From Gemmatimonadota bacterium (lineage in GTDB: Bacteria > Gemmatimonadota > Gemmatimonadetes > Gemmatimonadales > Gemmatimonadaceae), in NCBI GenBank assembly GCA_016871915.1, contig VHBP01000009.1, positions 1 through 53,870 on the forward strand: a stretch of DNA of 53,870 bases. The letters run 5' to 3'. The notes under the pieces were generated by a model that saw only the letters and a list, made by a program, of their open reading frames with translations, did not search any database and had not been told where the DNA came from. The translations under genes were made by a program, and so were the position numbers. Shown piece after piece: positions 25,277 to 33,849 of this stretch (positions within the stretch are counted from its first letter, which is position 1; every line of letters begins with the position of its first letter).

Positions 25277-25642
25277 GTGTCTCGTGAATACGAGGCGGTG
25301 TACATCTTCGATGCCGGACTCGAAGACGCCGCCATCGCCGAGCGGCTCGACAAGCATCACGCGCTCCTCGGCACCACCACGCCCGTTACGCTCGACCATT
25401 GGGGCCGTCGCCAGCTCGCCTATAAGATTGGCAGCAAGGAGACCGGCTACTACGTGGTCGCGCGCTTCACCGCCGAGGGGAAGGTCCTCCCCGAGTTCGA
25501 GCGCGCGCTGAAGCTCGACGAGGGTGTGATCCGCTATCTGATCTCGGTCCATGAGCATGAGCTCGGCGCCCCGCCGATGACCGAAGAGCAGCTCGCCGCC
25601 CGTCGGGCGCGCGATGAGGACGACGACGAGGACGAGGAATAA
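25277..25642 (+). CDS. rpsF: 30S ribosomal protein S6
   Basis: S6 forms a heterodimer with S18 on the 30S platform. The 121-residue protein has the family N-terminus REYEAVYIFDAGL, the HWGRRQLAYKI block, and ends in the acidic tail DEDDDEDEE. The GTG start is fixed by the AAGGAGG 9 bases upstream. The operon order rpsF-rpsR-membrane protein-rplI is conserved in part across bacteria; ssb is missing from its frequent place between rpsF and rpsR. Confidence 0.95.
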   Translation: MSREYEAVYIFDAGLEDAAIAERLDKHHALLGTTTPVTLDHWGRRQLAYKIGSKETGYYVVARFTAEGKVLPEFERALKLDEGVIRYLISVHEHELGAPPMTEEQLAARRARDEDDDEDEE

Positions 25643-25645
25643 CCC

Positions 25646-25870
25646 ATGCGCCGTTCCCGTAAGGTCTGCCCGGTCACCGAGGCCGGCATCCGTTTCATCG
25701 ATTACAAGGACGAGCGCTTCCTCGCCCGCTTCATCTCCGACAACGGGAAGATCCTCCCGAGCCGGTTGAGCGGCGTCGACGCCCGTCACCAGCGGCAGCT
25801 GGCGAAGGCGATCAAGAAGGCGCGCTACCTGGCGCTCCTCCCGTACACGCGCGGCCACACCGCGCAGTAA
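25646..25870 (+). CDS. rpsR: 30S ribosomal protein S18
   Basis: The 74-residue protein has the family pattern [18 protein letters not shown] and a basic C-terminus with [18 protein letters not shown]. It starts 3 bases after rpsF. The single cysteine Cys8 is the remnant of the zinc-type CxxC motif found in some S18 proteins. Confidence 0.96.
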   Translation: MRRSRKVCPVTEAGIRFIDYKDERFLARFISDNGKILPSRLSGVDARHQRQLAKAIKKARYLALLPYTRGHTAQ

Positions 25871-25873
25871 GGG

Positions 25874-26911
25874 ATGGGCCCGGAGGCGGAGCCGATGGAG
25901 CCGCCTCGGGAGCGGGGGTGGGGACGGATCGTCCTGGTCCTCCTCGCGCTGGCGATCCTGCCGGCGATCCCGCTCCTCCGTGTGGTGATCCCGATCGTCG
26001 ACCCGTTGGTGCTCATCGCCCCGCTCGCGGCGGCGCTGGCCGTCGCGGGGTGGCGACAGGGGGGACGAGGCTCGCTGGCGCTCCTCTGGGGTGCCGGGGC
26101 CGGCTGGATCCTCTGGCGGGCGAGTCAGCGTGGGACGCCCTACGACGAGTTCGTCGTCGGATGGTCGGTCCTCTTGGCGGTGACGTTCGGCGTGATCATC
26201 GCGGTGATCCCCGGACGTGGCCCCTTCCTCCCGAAGGCCCTCGCGGCCCTCGCGGCGGCGCTGGCGGTCGGCGTGGTGATCATCGCGATGGTCCCGGGCG
26301 GGTGGACGGGGGCGATCGCGTTGGTGAGTGAGGAGATCGGTCGGCGCGCGGTGGGCGCCATGCGGGAGTGGCAGGCGATGACGGCCACCCCGGAATGGCA
26401 GGAGTTGATGGCCGGCTCCCCCACCTGGGAGGAGTCGAGTCGGACGGTGGAGCGGCAGCTCAGCTTGGTGCCGGGACCCGCCCGCCAACTCTTCCTCGCG
26501 ATGCTGGCGCTGCAGGGGATGGTCGCGATGGCCCTCAGCTGGGCCATCTACCATCGGGTCGCGACGGTGCGACTTGGCCTCCCGCTCGCCACACTGCGCA
26601 CCCTGCGGTTCCCAGACGCGCTGGTCTGGGGGATGGTCGCTGGACTCGCGTTGCTCGCGTTCCCCGTCCCGGGGCCGCTTCGCATCGTGGGACTCGACCT
26701 GACGCTGTTCTTCGGTGCACTGTACGTCCTGCGGGGCGTCGGGGTGCTGATGTGGTTCCTGGCGCCTGGCCGGTGGATGTCAGCGGTGTACCTGCTGCTG
26801 ATGCTCCTCTTCTGGCCGGTCGTCGGGGTGGTGGCGCTGACCCTCGGGCTCGGCGACACCTGGTTCGACTGGCGCCGCGCGACGCGGTGTGAATCCCAAC
26901 GTTCGGAGTGA
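25874..26911 (+). CDS. Polytopic membrane protein, probable DUF2232 (YybS-like)
   Basis: The 345-residue protein has about eight hydrophobic segments, with a charged N-terminus of 17 residues before the first one. DUF2232 proteins with eight helices are often encoded between rpsR and rplI, so the position supports this call more than any motif. It starts 3 bases after rpsR and ends 3 bases before rplI, so it is co-transcribed with the ribosomal genes. The function is unknown. Confidence 0.62.
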   Translation: MGPEAEPMEPPRERGWGRIVLVLLALAILPAIPLLRVVIPIVDPLVLIAPLAAALAVAGWRQGGRGSLALLWGAGAGWILWRASQRGTPYDEFVVGWSVLLAVTFGVIIAVIPGRGPFLPKALAALAAALAVGVVIIAMVPGGWTGAIALVSEEIGRRAVGAMREWQAMTATPEWQELMAGSPTWEESSRTVERQLSLVPGPARQLFLAMLALQGMVAMALSWAIYHRVATVRLGLPLATLRTLRFPDALVWGMVAGLALLAFPVPGPLRIVGLDLTLFFGALYVLRGVGVLMWFLAPGRWMSAVYLLLMLLFWPVVGVVALTLGLGDTWFDWRRATRCESQRSE

Positions 26912-26914
26912 ACC

Positions 26915-27361
26915 ATGGAAGTCATTCTTCGCCAAGCGGTCGATAACCTCGGACATCCCGGGGACATCGTGGACGTCTCCGCTGGTTATGCCCGCAATTT
27001 CCTCCTTCCCCGCGGTGTGGCGTATGAGGCGACCCCGGGGAACAAGAAGCGCATCGCTCAGGAGAAGGAGCGTCTCGAGGCCGCCGAGAAGGCGCGCCGC
27101 GACGCTGCCCAGGTGATCGCCGATCGCCTCGCCGAGGTCTCGCTCACCTTCTCGGCCAAGGTCGGCGAGGAAGGCAAGCTCTTCGGGTCGGTGACGGCGG
27201 GCGACATCGCCCAGCAGCTCGAGGCCCAGGGCTTCACCGAGGTCGAGAAGCGCATGATCGACCTGCATGAGCCCATCAAGACGCTCGGCGTCTACAAGGT
27301 CGCGATCCGGCTCCACGCCGACGTCAAGCCTGAGATCAAGGTCTGGGTCATCAAGGGCTGA
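26915..27361 (+). CDS. rplI: 50S ribosomal protein L9
   Basis: The 148-residue length is typical. The N-terminal rRNA-binding domain reads MEVILRQAVDNLGHPGDIV and GYARNFLLPRGVA. A long central helix (KKRIAQEKERLEAAEKARR) connects to the C-terminal domain with LFGSVTAGDIA and IKTLGVYKV. It closes the rpsF operon. Confidence 0.96.
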   Translation: MEVILRQAVDNLGHPGDIVDVSAGYARNFLLPRGVAYEATPGNKKRIAQEKERLEAAEKARRDAAQVIADRLAEVSLTFSAKVGEEGKLFGSVTAGDIAQQLEAQGFTEVEKRMIDLHEPIKTLGVYKVAIRLHADVKPEIKVWVIKG

Positions 27362-27397
27362 TCCGCCGCGGAACCTTTCCGGCGTCAGCGGGTTCGG

Positions 27398-27403
27398 TAG
27401 CTT
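27398..27403 (+). promoter_or_regulatory. Possible -10 element (TAGCTT) of rsfS, leaderless spacing
   Basis: TAGCTT lies only 6 bases before the rsfS GTG, so transcription from it would start at or next to the start codon. TTTCC at about 27376-27380 could serve as a weak -35. No Shine-Dalgarno sequence precedes the GTG. Confidence 0.3.
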
Positions 27404-27409
27404 ACCCCT

Positions 27410-27772
27410 GTGGTCACCGCTCCCGCTGACGTCCTCCGCGCCGTCCGCCGCGCCGCCGTCGCCCTCGGCGACGCCAAGGCGCAGGACGTCGTGTGCCTCG
27501 ATCTGCGAGGCGTGACCGACATGGCCGACTACTTCCTCGTCGCCAGCGGCACCTCGGATACCCACGTGCGCTCCTCCGCACAGCGCGTCGTCGATGCACT
27601 CAGCGCCGAGGGATTGAAGGTGCAGTCCGTCGAGGGGCTCGAGCAGGGCCGCTGGGTCCTCCTCGACTACGTCGACTTCGTGGTCCATCTCTTCCATCCC
27701 ACGCTTCGCCAGTTCTATCAGCTGGAGCGGCTCTGGGGCGATGCCCCGGCCGTCTCCCTTCCCGCCGCCTGA
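27410..27772 (+). CDS. rsfS: Ribosomal silencing factor RsfS
   Basis: RsfS binds L14 and blocks 30S-50S joining when nutrients run low. The 120-residue protein carries DYFLVASGTSDTHVRSSAQ, EGLEQGRWVLLDYVDFVVHL, and the C-terminal FYQLERLWGDA. The GTG start is the first in frame that leaves the whole domain intact. nadD, a frequent neighbour, is absent. The next gene starts 10 bases later, so rsfS probably heads the operon that contains smc. Confidence 0.93.
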   Translation: MVTAPADVLRAVRRAAVALGDAKAQDVVCLDLRGVTDMADYFLVASGTSDTHVRSSAQRVVDALSAEGLKVQSVEGLEQGRWVLLDYVDFVVHLFHPTLRQFYQLERLWGDAPAVSLPAA

Positions 27773-27782
27773 CGGAGTCCCG

Positions 27783-30700
27783 ATGCGCCGCTTCGGTCGT
27801 CGCCTCGCCCTCGCGCTGACCCTCGCCATCACCCTGGCGCTCCCCGCCGGTGCGCAGGGCGGGTATTTCGGTCAGAATCACGTCCAGTTCCGGACCTTCG
27901 AGTGGCAGGTGCTCAAGACGGAGCACTTCGACATCCACTACTACCCGGAGCTCCTCGAGGCCGCACGCCTCACGGGGCAGATGGCGGAGCGCTCCTACGC
28001 GCGGCTCTCGCGGCTCCTCAATCACACCTTTAAGGAACGGAAGCCGATCATCATCTTCGGCTCCCGCGCGGAGTTCGCGCAGAACAACGTCCTGGGCGAC
28101 CTCGGCGAGGGCACCGGGGGCGTGACCGACGCCCTGCGCCAGCGCAACATGTTCTTCTTCGCCGGTGATCTGGGTGAGGCGGAGCACGTGTTGACCCACG
28201 AGATGGTGCACGTCTTCCAGTACGACATCTTCGCGCGCGGGCAGGCGGGCGCCGGGCTGGAACAGCTCGCCCAGGTGAATCCGCCGCTCTGGTACGTGGA
28301 AGGGATGGCAGAGTATCTCTCGATCGGCCCGGTGCATCCCTACACCGATGCGGTGATGCGCGATGCCGCGCTGAACGGGAACGTGCCATCCGTCGACGCG
28401 ATGACCGAGCGTCCTGACCAGTTCTTCCCGTATCGCTTTGGCGAATCGCTGTGGCGGTATGTCGGGCGCCGGTGGGGGGACGAGGTGATCGGGGAGATCA
28501 TGCACGCGACGCCCAGTCTCGGCGTGGATCGCGCCTTCCGTCGCTACACGGGGCTCTCGCTCGAGGATCTCGGCGATGAGTGGAAGGAGGAGGTGCAGCA
28601 GCAGTATCTCCCGCAAGTCGCAACGCTCGAGCGGCCACGCCGCACCGCGTCGCCGCTCTTGAATGAACGACGCACCGGTGGCGTGATCCCCGTCTATGTG
28701 GCGCCGGCGCTGTCGCCGGACGGCAAGCAGATCGCCTACATCTCGACGGGGAGTCTCCTCCGCGCCGAGGTCTTCCTTGACCTCTATCTGGCGGACGCCA
28801 CCACGGGTAAGCGCATCACGCGTCTGACGCAGAGCACCCTCGACCCGGAGTTCGAGGAGCTCCGGTATCTCTACTCCCAGGGATCGTTTTCCCCGGAAGG
28901 GCGCCTCTTCGCCTTCACGGCCCAGCGGAAGGGCCGCGACGTCCTCTATCTCTACGATCTGCGTCGCAAGCGGGTGGTCCGACGATTGGACACCCCGCTG
29001 CAATCGATGATGGGGCCCACCTGGTCTCCCGATGGCCGCAAGATCGTCTTCAGCGGCGCACAGGGTGGACTCTCGGATCTCTATGTGATCGATGCCGACG
29101 GGAAGAACCTCGTCCGGCTCACGAACGACCCCTACGGTGACGTGATGCCGCAGTGGTCGCCCGACGGACGGCAGATTGTCTTCGCGAGCGAGCGCGGCCC
29201 GGAGAGCGACCTCACCTCGCTCCGCCTCGGGGCCTGGCGCATCAGCGTCTTCGATTTCGAGACGAAGACGATCACCACCCTGCCCGGACAGGACGGGAAG
29301 AACCTCAACCCGATGTGGGCGCCAGACGGGAAGTCGGTCGCCTTCATCTCCGACCGCACGGGGATCCCGCAGCTCTTCCTCTATGACCTCGGGGACCAAG
29401 AGCACTATCAGCTCACCCGCTTCATCGGCGGGATCCTCTCCGTCACCGAGCACAGCCCGGCGATGTCGTGGGCGCGCGATGCGGACAAGCTCGCCTTCAC
29501 CTACATGGACGACGGGAACTTCACGATCTGGAGCGTGGTGAACCCACGCCAGCTCAAGAAGCAGCCCTACCGCGCCCCCGTGCCGGTGCTCGCCGTCGAC
29601 GTGTCGGCGACCGACACGACCAAGCGTGCCGCGGAAGATCGGCTCAAGCGCCTCGCGCAGGCGATAGCGGATAGCATCGCCGCCGAGCGGGTCGCGCAGG
29701 CCGATCCGCGGCGGAGCCGGAGTCTCTACCGCGGCACCGGGGGCCTCCGCCCCACCGGCCTCCTCCCGGCGACGGAACGGAGCGGGATCTCGGTGGCGGC
29801 GCTGCTCGACAGCGCGACGCTCAACCTCCCGTCGGCGAGCTCGTTCGCGAGTCAGCGCTACCAAGGGAAGCTGCGCCCCGAGGCGGTGATGCGGCCGCAG
29901 ATCGGGTATGCCCAAGACAACTTCGGGCGCGGCGTCTACGGCGGGACGGCGATCATCCTCTCCGACCTCCTCGGCAACGAGCGGCTCGCCCTCGCGGGCG
30001 GCGTGAACGGCCGCCTCTCCGAGGCGCAGCTCTTCGTCGAGTACACCAACCTCGCGGGGCGCTTCCAGTATCAGGCTGGGGTCCAGCAGCAACCCTTCTT
30101 CTTCCTCGCGTCGTCCCAGCAGTTCGGGAACGGCCAGCAGGTGGTGCAGACCCAGGTACTCGCGCGCTTCATCGCGCGGAGCGCCTTCGCCAACGGGATC
30201 TATCCGATCAATCGCTTCACGCGTTTCGAGTACGGCGCGACCTTCCAGAACGTCGACCGCTCGCTGATGTACATCAGCCAGGGGATCGACTTCAACCTGG
30301 GACTCTCCACCGGCTTCTATCTCGACTCGATCGTCGGCGCCGGCTCGCTCAACTATGTCTCCCCCTTCGTCGCCTGGGTGCAGGACAATGCCCTCTTCGG
30401 GCCGGCGGGGGCGATCTACGGCCATCGCTATCGGCTCTCGGCCGAGAAACAGATGGGGAACGTGCAGTGGACCAACTTCGGCGTCGACCTGCGGCGCTAT
30501 GACCCGTTGGTCTTCAGCCTCCTGACGGTCGCCACCCGATTCTCGGCGAATCTCTCGGTGGGTCGGGATGAGTTGGAGTTCCCGAAGTTCATCGGGCGAC
30601 CCGATTTCATCCGTGGGTACGATCGCGAGCTCTATGCCGGGGACTGCTCGAGTTCGGTGTCCGACCCGAACCTCTGCGGCGCCACGCAGCTGCTGGGGAG

Positions 30701-31022
30701 TCGCGTCGCCTTCGCGAATGTCGAGCTCCGCTTCCCACTCGTGCGCCGGTTCGTGCTCGGCCTGCTCCCCGTCTCACTCCCGCCCGTCGACGGACTCTTC
30801 TTCTACGACATGGGAATGGCGTGGTCCAAGGATCAGTCCGTCTCGCTGCGCCGTCCCGAGAACTACGACTTCGTCACCCAGCGGTATCCGCTGAGCAGCT
30901 ACGGCTTCGGGATCCGGATGAACCTTTTCAACATCGCCTTGATCCGGTGGGACTACACGATCCCGCGCGACGGGACCTTCCGCAACGGGTACTGGTTCTG
31001 GACGCTCGGACAATCGTTCTGA
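27783..31022 (+). CDS. Outer-membrane protein with metallopeptidase, PD40 beta-propeller and C-terminal beta-barrel
   Basis: The 1079-residue protein has a signal peptide (residues 1-24, cleavage near GAQG). Residues 40-230 form a gluzincin-like domain with HEMVH (139-143) and the third zinc ligand in WYVEGMAEY (Glu173), like peptidase MA-type domains. Residues about 235-600 hold TolB-like PD40 repeats such as SPDGKQIAYIS, WSPDGRKIVFSG and WSPDGRQIVFAS. From about 690 on, alternating aromatic beta-strands end in the terminal Phe of TLGQSF, as in BamA/Omp85-type barrels. A surface or periplasmic protease tethered to the outer membrane is the natural reading. The ATG at 27783 precedes the signal peptide directly. 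Confidence 0.85.
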   Translation: MRRFGRRLALALTLAITLALPAGAQGGYFGQNHVQFRTFEWQVLKTEHFDIHYYPELLEAARLTGQMAERSYARLSRLLNHTFKERKPIIIFGSRAEFAQNNVLGDLGEGTGGVTDALRQRNMFFFAGDLGEAEHVLTHEMVHVFQYDIFARGQAGAGLEQLAQVNPPLWYVEGMAEYLSIGPVHPYTDAVMRDAALNGNVPSVDAMTERPDQFFPYRFGESLWRYVGRRWGDEVIGEIMHATPSLGVDRAFRRYTGLSLEDLGDEWKEEVQQQYLPQVATLERPRRTASPLLNERRTGGVIPVYVAPALSPDGKQIAYISTGSLLRAEVFLDLYLADATTGKRITRLTQSTLDPEFEELRYLYSQGSFSPEGRLFAFTAQRKGRDVLYLYDLRRKRVVRRLDTPLQSMMGPTWSPDGRKIVFSGAQGGLSDLYVIDADGKNLVRLTNDPYGDVMPQWSPDGRQIVFASERGPESDLTSLRLGAWRISVFDFETKTITTLPGQDGKNLNPMWAPDGKSVAFISDRTGIPQLFLYDLGDQEHYQLTRFIGGILSVTEHSPAMSWARDADKLAFTYMDDGNFTIWSVVNPRQLKKQPYRAPVPVLAVDVSATDTTKRAAEDRLKRLAQAIADSIAAERVAQADPRRSRSLYRGTGGLRPTGLLPATERSGISVAALLDSATLNLPSASSFASQRYQGKLRPEAVMRPQIGYAQDNFGRGVYGGTAIILSDLLGNERLALAGGVNGRLSEAQLFVEYTNLAGRFQYQAGVQQQPFFFLASSQQFGNGQQVVQTQVLARFIARSAFANGIYPINRFTRFEYGATFQNVDRSLMYISQGIDFNLGLSTGFYLDSIVGAGSLNYVSPFVAWVQDNALFGPAGAIYGHRYRLSAEKQMGNVQWTNFGVDLRRYDPLVFSLLTVATRFSANLSVGRDELEFPKFIGRPDFIRGYDRELYAGDCSSSVSDPNLCGATQLLGSRVAFANVELRFPLVRRFVLGLLPVSLPPVDGLFFYDMGMAWSKDQSVSLRRPENYDFVTQRYPLSSYGFGIRMNLFNIALIRWDYTIPRDGTFRNGYWFWTLGQSF

Positions 31023-31054
31023 GCCCGTTCTTGGCGCCTCGTCGTGCCCGGGCG

Positions 31055-32485
31055 ATGCGCCGCGCCTGCACCGCCGTCGGGCTGGCCGCTGCCCTTGCGA
31101 TGGTGTCGGGGTGCGAGGCGCCGGCACCGGCGTCCCATGCCGTGTTGCGGGGGGCGGGGCCCGACGCCGTCCTGCTCCGCATCCCCGCCGCCGAGGGGAT
31201 CGTCGCCGCCTATACGGCGGATGCTGACAGCGTCCTCTGGCGCTCGCGCGCGCCCGCCCCGATGCTCTCCACCGTCCTCGGGTTCGACGAGTACAGCGGG
31301 CTCGTACTCGCGCGCGATTCCGCGGGGCATGCCATCAGCATCGATCTCCGCCTCGGGTCGGTCGATCGGCTCGGGACGTCGGCGCTTCGCGGTGAGGTGC
31401 GAAGCGACGGGACGGCCGTCTTCGGCCACGACAGCACGGGCCGCGTTGCACGCGTCACCCCAGTGGCCACCTGGACCTGGGCCCCGCCGGAGCCGGCGCG
31501 CCATCTCATCCCGTTGCCCGATGGGGCGCTCCTCGTCGCCTCGGAGATCCCGGGCGGGACAGCGATCCGCCGATTGATTCCGCCGGAGACGACCGTCACG
31601 GACAGCACCAACCTCCCGACGGCACGCAGTGTGCTCCGGACTGCGGCGGGCGACCGACTCTGGGTCCTCACGGACGCGGAGGTGGTCGCGCTGCGGACGC
31701 GCGATCTCTCCCCCGCCCTCAGGATCCCGCTTGGTGACCCAGTCTCCGCGATGGAGGCGACGCCGAGCGGCGACCGACTCTTCCTCGCCTCGGATCGCGA
31801 TGCATTGCGCGTGATCGACCGATTCGCGGAGCGGGAAGTGGGGCGCGTCGCACTCCCTGGACCTGCGACGGCCCTCCGCATGGACCCTGATGGCGTGTTT
31901 CTGCTGGTGCGCACCGAGGCCCCCGCAGGGATCCAGGTCGTCGCGATCGGGACCATGCGGGTGGTGGCCACCTTCGCGGGGGCGTGGCGCGACGATCTCC
32001 CGGTCGTCACGCCGGCGGGGCAGGTGGTGGTCGCGCGGGATGGGGCGATCCTCATCCACGACATCGTCACCGGCCGTGAGGTCCGACGGATCCCCGGCGG
32101 CGCGGTGGATCGCTGGCAGCTGCTGCGCTGGAACGGATTTCGTCCGCGCGCGGCGAGCCTCGATCGCCCGGTGGAATTCGACTCGCTCGACCAACCGGTC
32201 GAGGGTGAGGTGGCAGTGGAACCGGTCGAGACCCCGCGACCCGCGGCACCTCCGGACAACGAGACGTGGACCTTGGCGTTCGCGACGCTGATCGACCTGG
32301 ACCGTGCTCGTCAGATCGCCCGCGAGATCACGGTGGAGGGACGCGCAGCCCGGGTGGTGATCGGGGACCGCGATGGTGATCCGATCTACCGGGTGCTCCT
32401 CGGCCCCTACCCGTCACGGGAAGCGGCCGAGCGCGCGGGGATGCTGGCCGGTCGCGCCTACTGGGTCTTCGAGGGGCCGCCATGA
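31055..32485 (+). CDS. Beta-propeller lipoprotein with C-terminal SPOR domain
   Basis: The 476-residue product starts with a lipoprotein signal (MVSGC, predicted acylated Cys at about residue 21). Residues 40-360 are repeated beta-strand units, for example GDRLWVLTDAEVVALRTRD and GDRLFLASDRDALRVIDR, like a WD40/YVTN propeller. The last 75 residues (WTLAFATLIDLDRARQIAREI, in part, to YRVLLGPYPSREAAERA) form a SPOR domain. SPOR domains bind glycan strands stripped of stem peptides, usually at the septum. The stop overlaps the next start as ATGA. Confidence 0.8.
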   Translation: MRRACTAVGLAAALAMVSGCEAPAPASHAVLRGAGPDAVLLRIPAAEGIVAAYTADADSVLWRSRAPAPMLSTVLGFDEYSGLVLARDSAGHAISIDLRLGSVDRLGTSALRGEVRSDGTAVFGHDSTGRVARVTPVATWTWAPPEPARHLIPLPDGALLVASEIPGGTAIRRLIPPETTVTDSTNLPTARSVLRTAAGDRLWVLTDAEVVALRTRDLSPALRIPLGDPVSAMEATPSGDRLFLASDRDALRVIDRFAEREVGRVALPGPATALRMDPDGVFLLVRTEAPAGIQVVAIGTMRVVATFAGAWRDDLPVVTPAGQVVVARDGAILIHDIVTGREVRRIPGGAVDRWQLLRWNGFRPRAASLDRPVEFDSLDQPVEGEVAVEPVETPRPAAPPDNETWTLAFATLIDLDRARQIAREITVEGRAARVVIGDRDGDPIYRVLLGPYPSREAAERAGMLAGRAYWVFEGPP

Positions 32486-33849
32486 TCCCTGCCCCCCTGC
32501 CCCCGGCGATTTGGGTGGCTGAGGGAGCGCGCATAGCCGAGCGGGTCACCGGAGTGAGCGCCATCGTGGTGGTCGGGCGCGAGCCGGAGGTGACCGCGCT
32601 CGTCGCGCGTGGGGTCGCGTCGGTGGCGAGTGCGGAACGCGCCGTCGCGATCGCCGATCTGATCGGCGACGTCGCGGCCTTGACCGTTCCGCAGGCGGTG
32701 CCCGGACTCCGCGAATGTTTTCGCGATGGGGCTCCCGTCTCCGACACGGCCCAGCCGCTCGAGGGAGGCGCGCAGGTCTTCGTCCTCCCGCACGGCACCG
32801 CGCGGCTCGATACGTACGCCCTCGCCGGTCACCCTCGCTGGCGGCCCCTGATCGCAGGGTTCCGTCGCACGGAGGGGCTCTTGCTGATCGCCGCGCTTGC
32901 CGGCACGGACGGACTGGACTCGCTGATCGAGGCATCGGATGGTGTGATCGCGGTCGATCTCCCCCCCGTGCTGCTGCGGCGCTGGCCCGTCGTGGGGACG
33001 GTGGATCGTCCGGAGGAACTCCCACCGATCGTGGTCAGCGAGGCGGGGCGCGCCCTGCTGGAGGAGCGAGCCACCGCGACGCCAGCCGCCCCCCCACCGC
33101 TCGCGACCGAGGCGACCCGGTGGGCCGCCCTCGCCCCGCTTCGTCGCCCGCGGAACGCCGCGATGCTCGTGGGCGGCGTGACCCTGGTGGCCCTCGGCGC
33201 GCTCTGGCTCTCGGGCGGGCCCGGCCGCGCCCTGGTCGAGGCGCTCCGGGTACCCGCCCCCACGCCCCCCACCGACACCCTCGCCTGGACCGACACCGCC
33301 GCCCGCGCCGACATCCCGATCGACACCATCACCCTCGGGGCCGTTGTCAACCCTCAGGACTCGATCGGCGCCGCGGCATTCACCGTCCAACTCGTAGCGG
33401 CGAACAGCGTGGTGGGTGCAAATTCCTCTCTCGTCCGGCGCGGTGGTGCCCCACTACCCGCCACGACGATCGCCCCGGTCCAGCTCGATGTGGATGGGCG
33501 GACGTGGTACCGCGCCCTCGTCGGTGCGTGGCAGGATCCTCGAGAGGCGGAACGCTTCCTCGAGACCTTGCGACGCGATGGCACCGTGGACGCGGCGGCG
33601 GGGCGGGTCCTGCGCGTACCCTATGCGTTGCAGCTCACGGAAGGCATGGCTGTCACCGAGGTCCCCGCCGCGCTCGCGCGCTGGTCACGACTTGGCGTCG
33701 CAGCCTATGCGCTGGCGCAGGATGATGGACGGGTCCGCCTCCTGGCGGGTGCCTTCGAGACTCCAGACCAGGCGGCGGTGCTGGCGGTGTCGCTTCGCGA
33801 TGCCGGTGTGCCCCCCGTGGTGGTCTTCCGATTCGGGAGAACGTTCTAA
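32482..33849 (+). CDS. Degenerate MinD-like domain, one membrane segment and two SPOR-like domains
   Basis: The 455-residue protein has no recognisable catalytic motif. Residues 1-190 follow the strand and helix order of MinD/CpsD-type ATPases, with a DxxxD-type strand near 55-66 (AVAIADLIGDVAAL), VFVLPHG near 99, and a LLLIAALAGTDGL plus DGVIAVDLPP block at 133-162. The Walker A loop is missing. A transmembrane segment spans about 226-243. Residues 299-366 and 381-450 are SPOR-like units (WYRALVGAWQDPREAERFL; VRLLAGAFETPDQAAVLAV). The domain reading is my own inference. It sits directly upstream of smc. Confidence 0.6.
   Translation: MIPAPLPPAIWVAEGARIAERVTGVSAIVVVGREPEVTALVARGVASVASAERAVAIADLIGDVAALTVPQAVPGLRECFRDGAPVSDTAQPLEGGAQVFVLPHGTARLDTYALAGHPRWRPLIAGFRRTEGLLLIAALAGTDGLDSLIEASDGVIAVDLPPVLLRRWPVVGTVDRPEELPPIVVSEAGRALLEERATATPAAPPPLATEATRWAALAPLRRPRNAAMLVGGVTLVALGALWLSGGPGRALVEALRVPAPTPPTDTLAWTDTAARADIPIDTITLGAVVNPQDSIGAAAFTVQLVAANSVVGANSSLVRRGGAPLPATTIAPVQLDVDGRTWYRALVGAWQDPREAERFLETLRRDGTVDAAAGRVLRVPYALQLTEGMAVTEVPAALARWSRLGVAAYALAQDDGRVRLLAGAFETPDQAAVLAVSLRDAGVPPVVVFRFGRTF

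Noticed and set aside
27600-30425. A 941-codon open frame on the minus strand
   Set aside because: It lies wholly opposite the protease/propeller/barrel gene and rsfS, has no recognisable domain, and its Arg/Glu/Asp-rich composition is what results from reading GC-rich coding DNA backwards.
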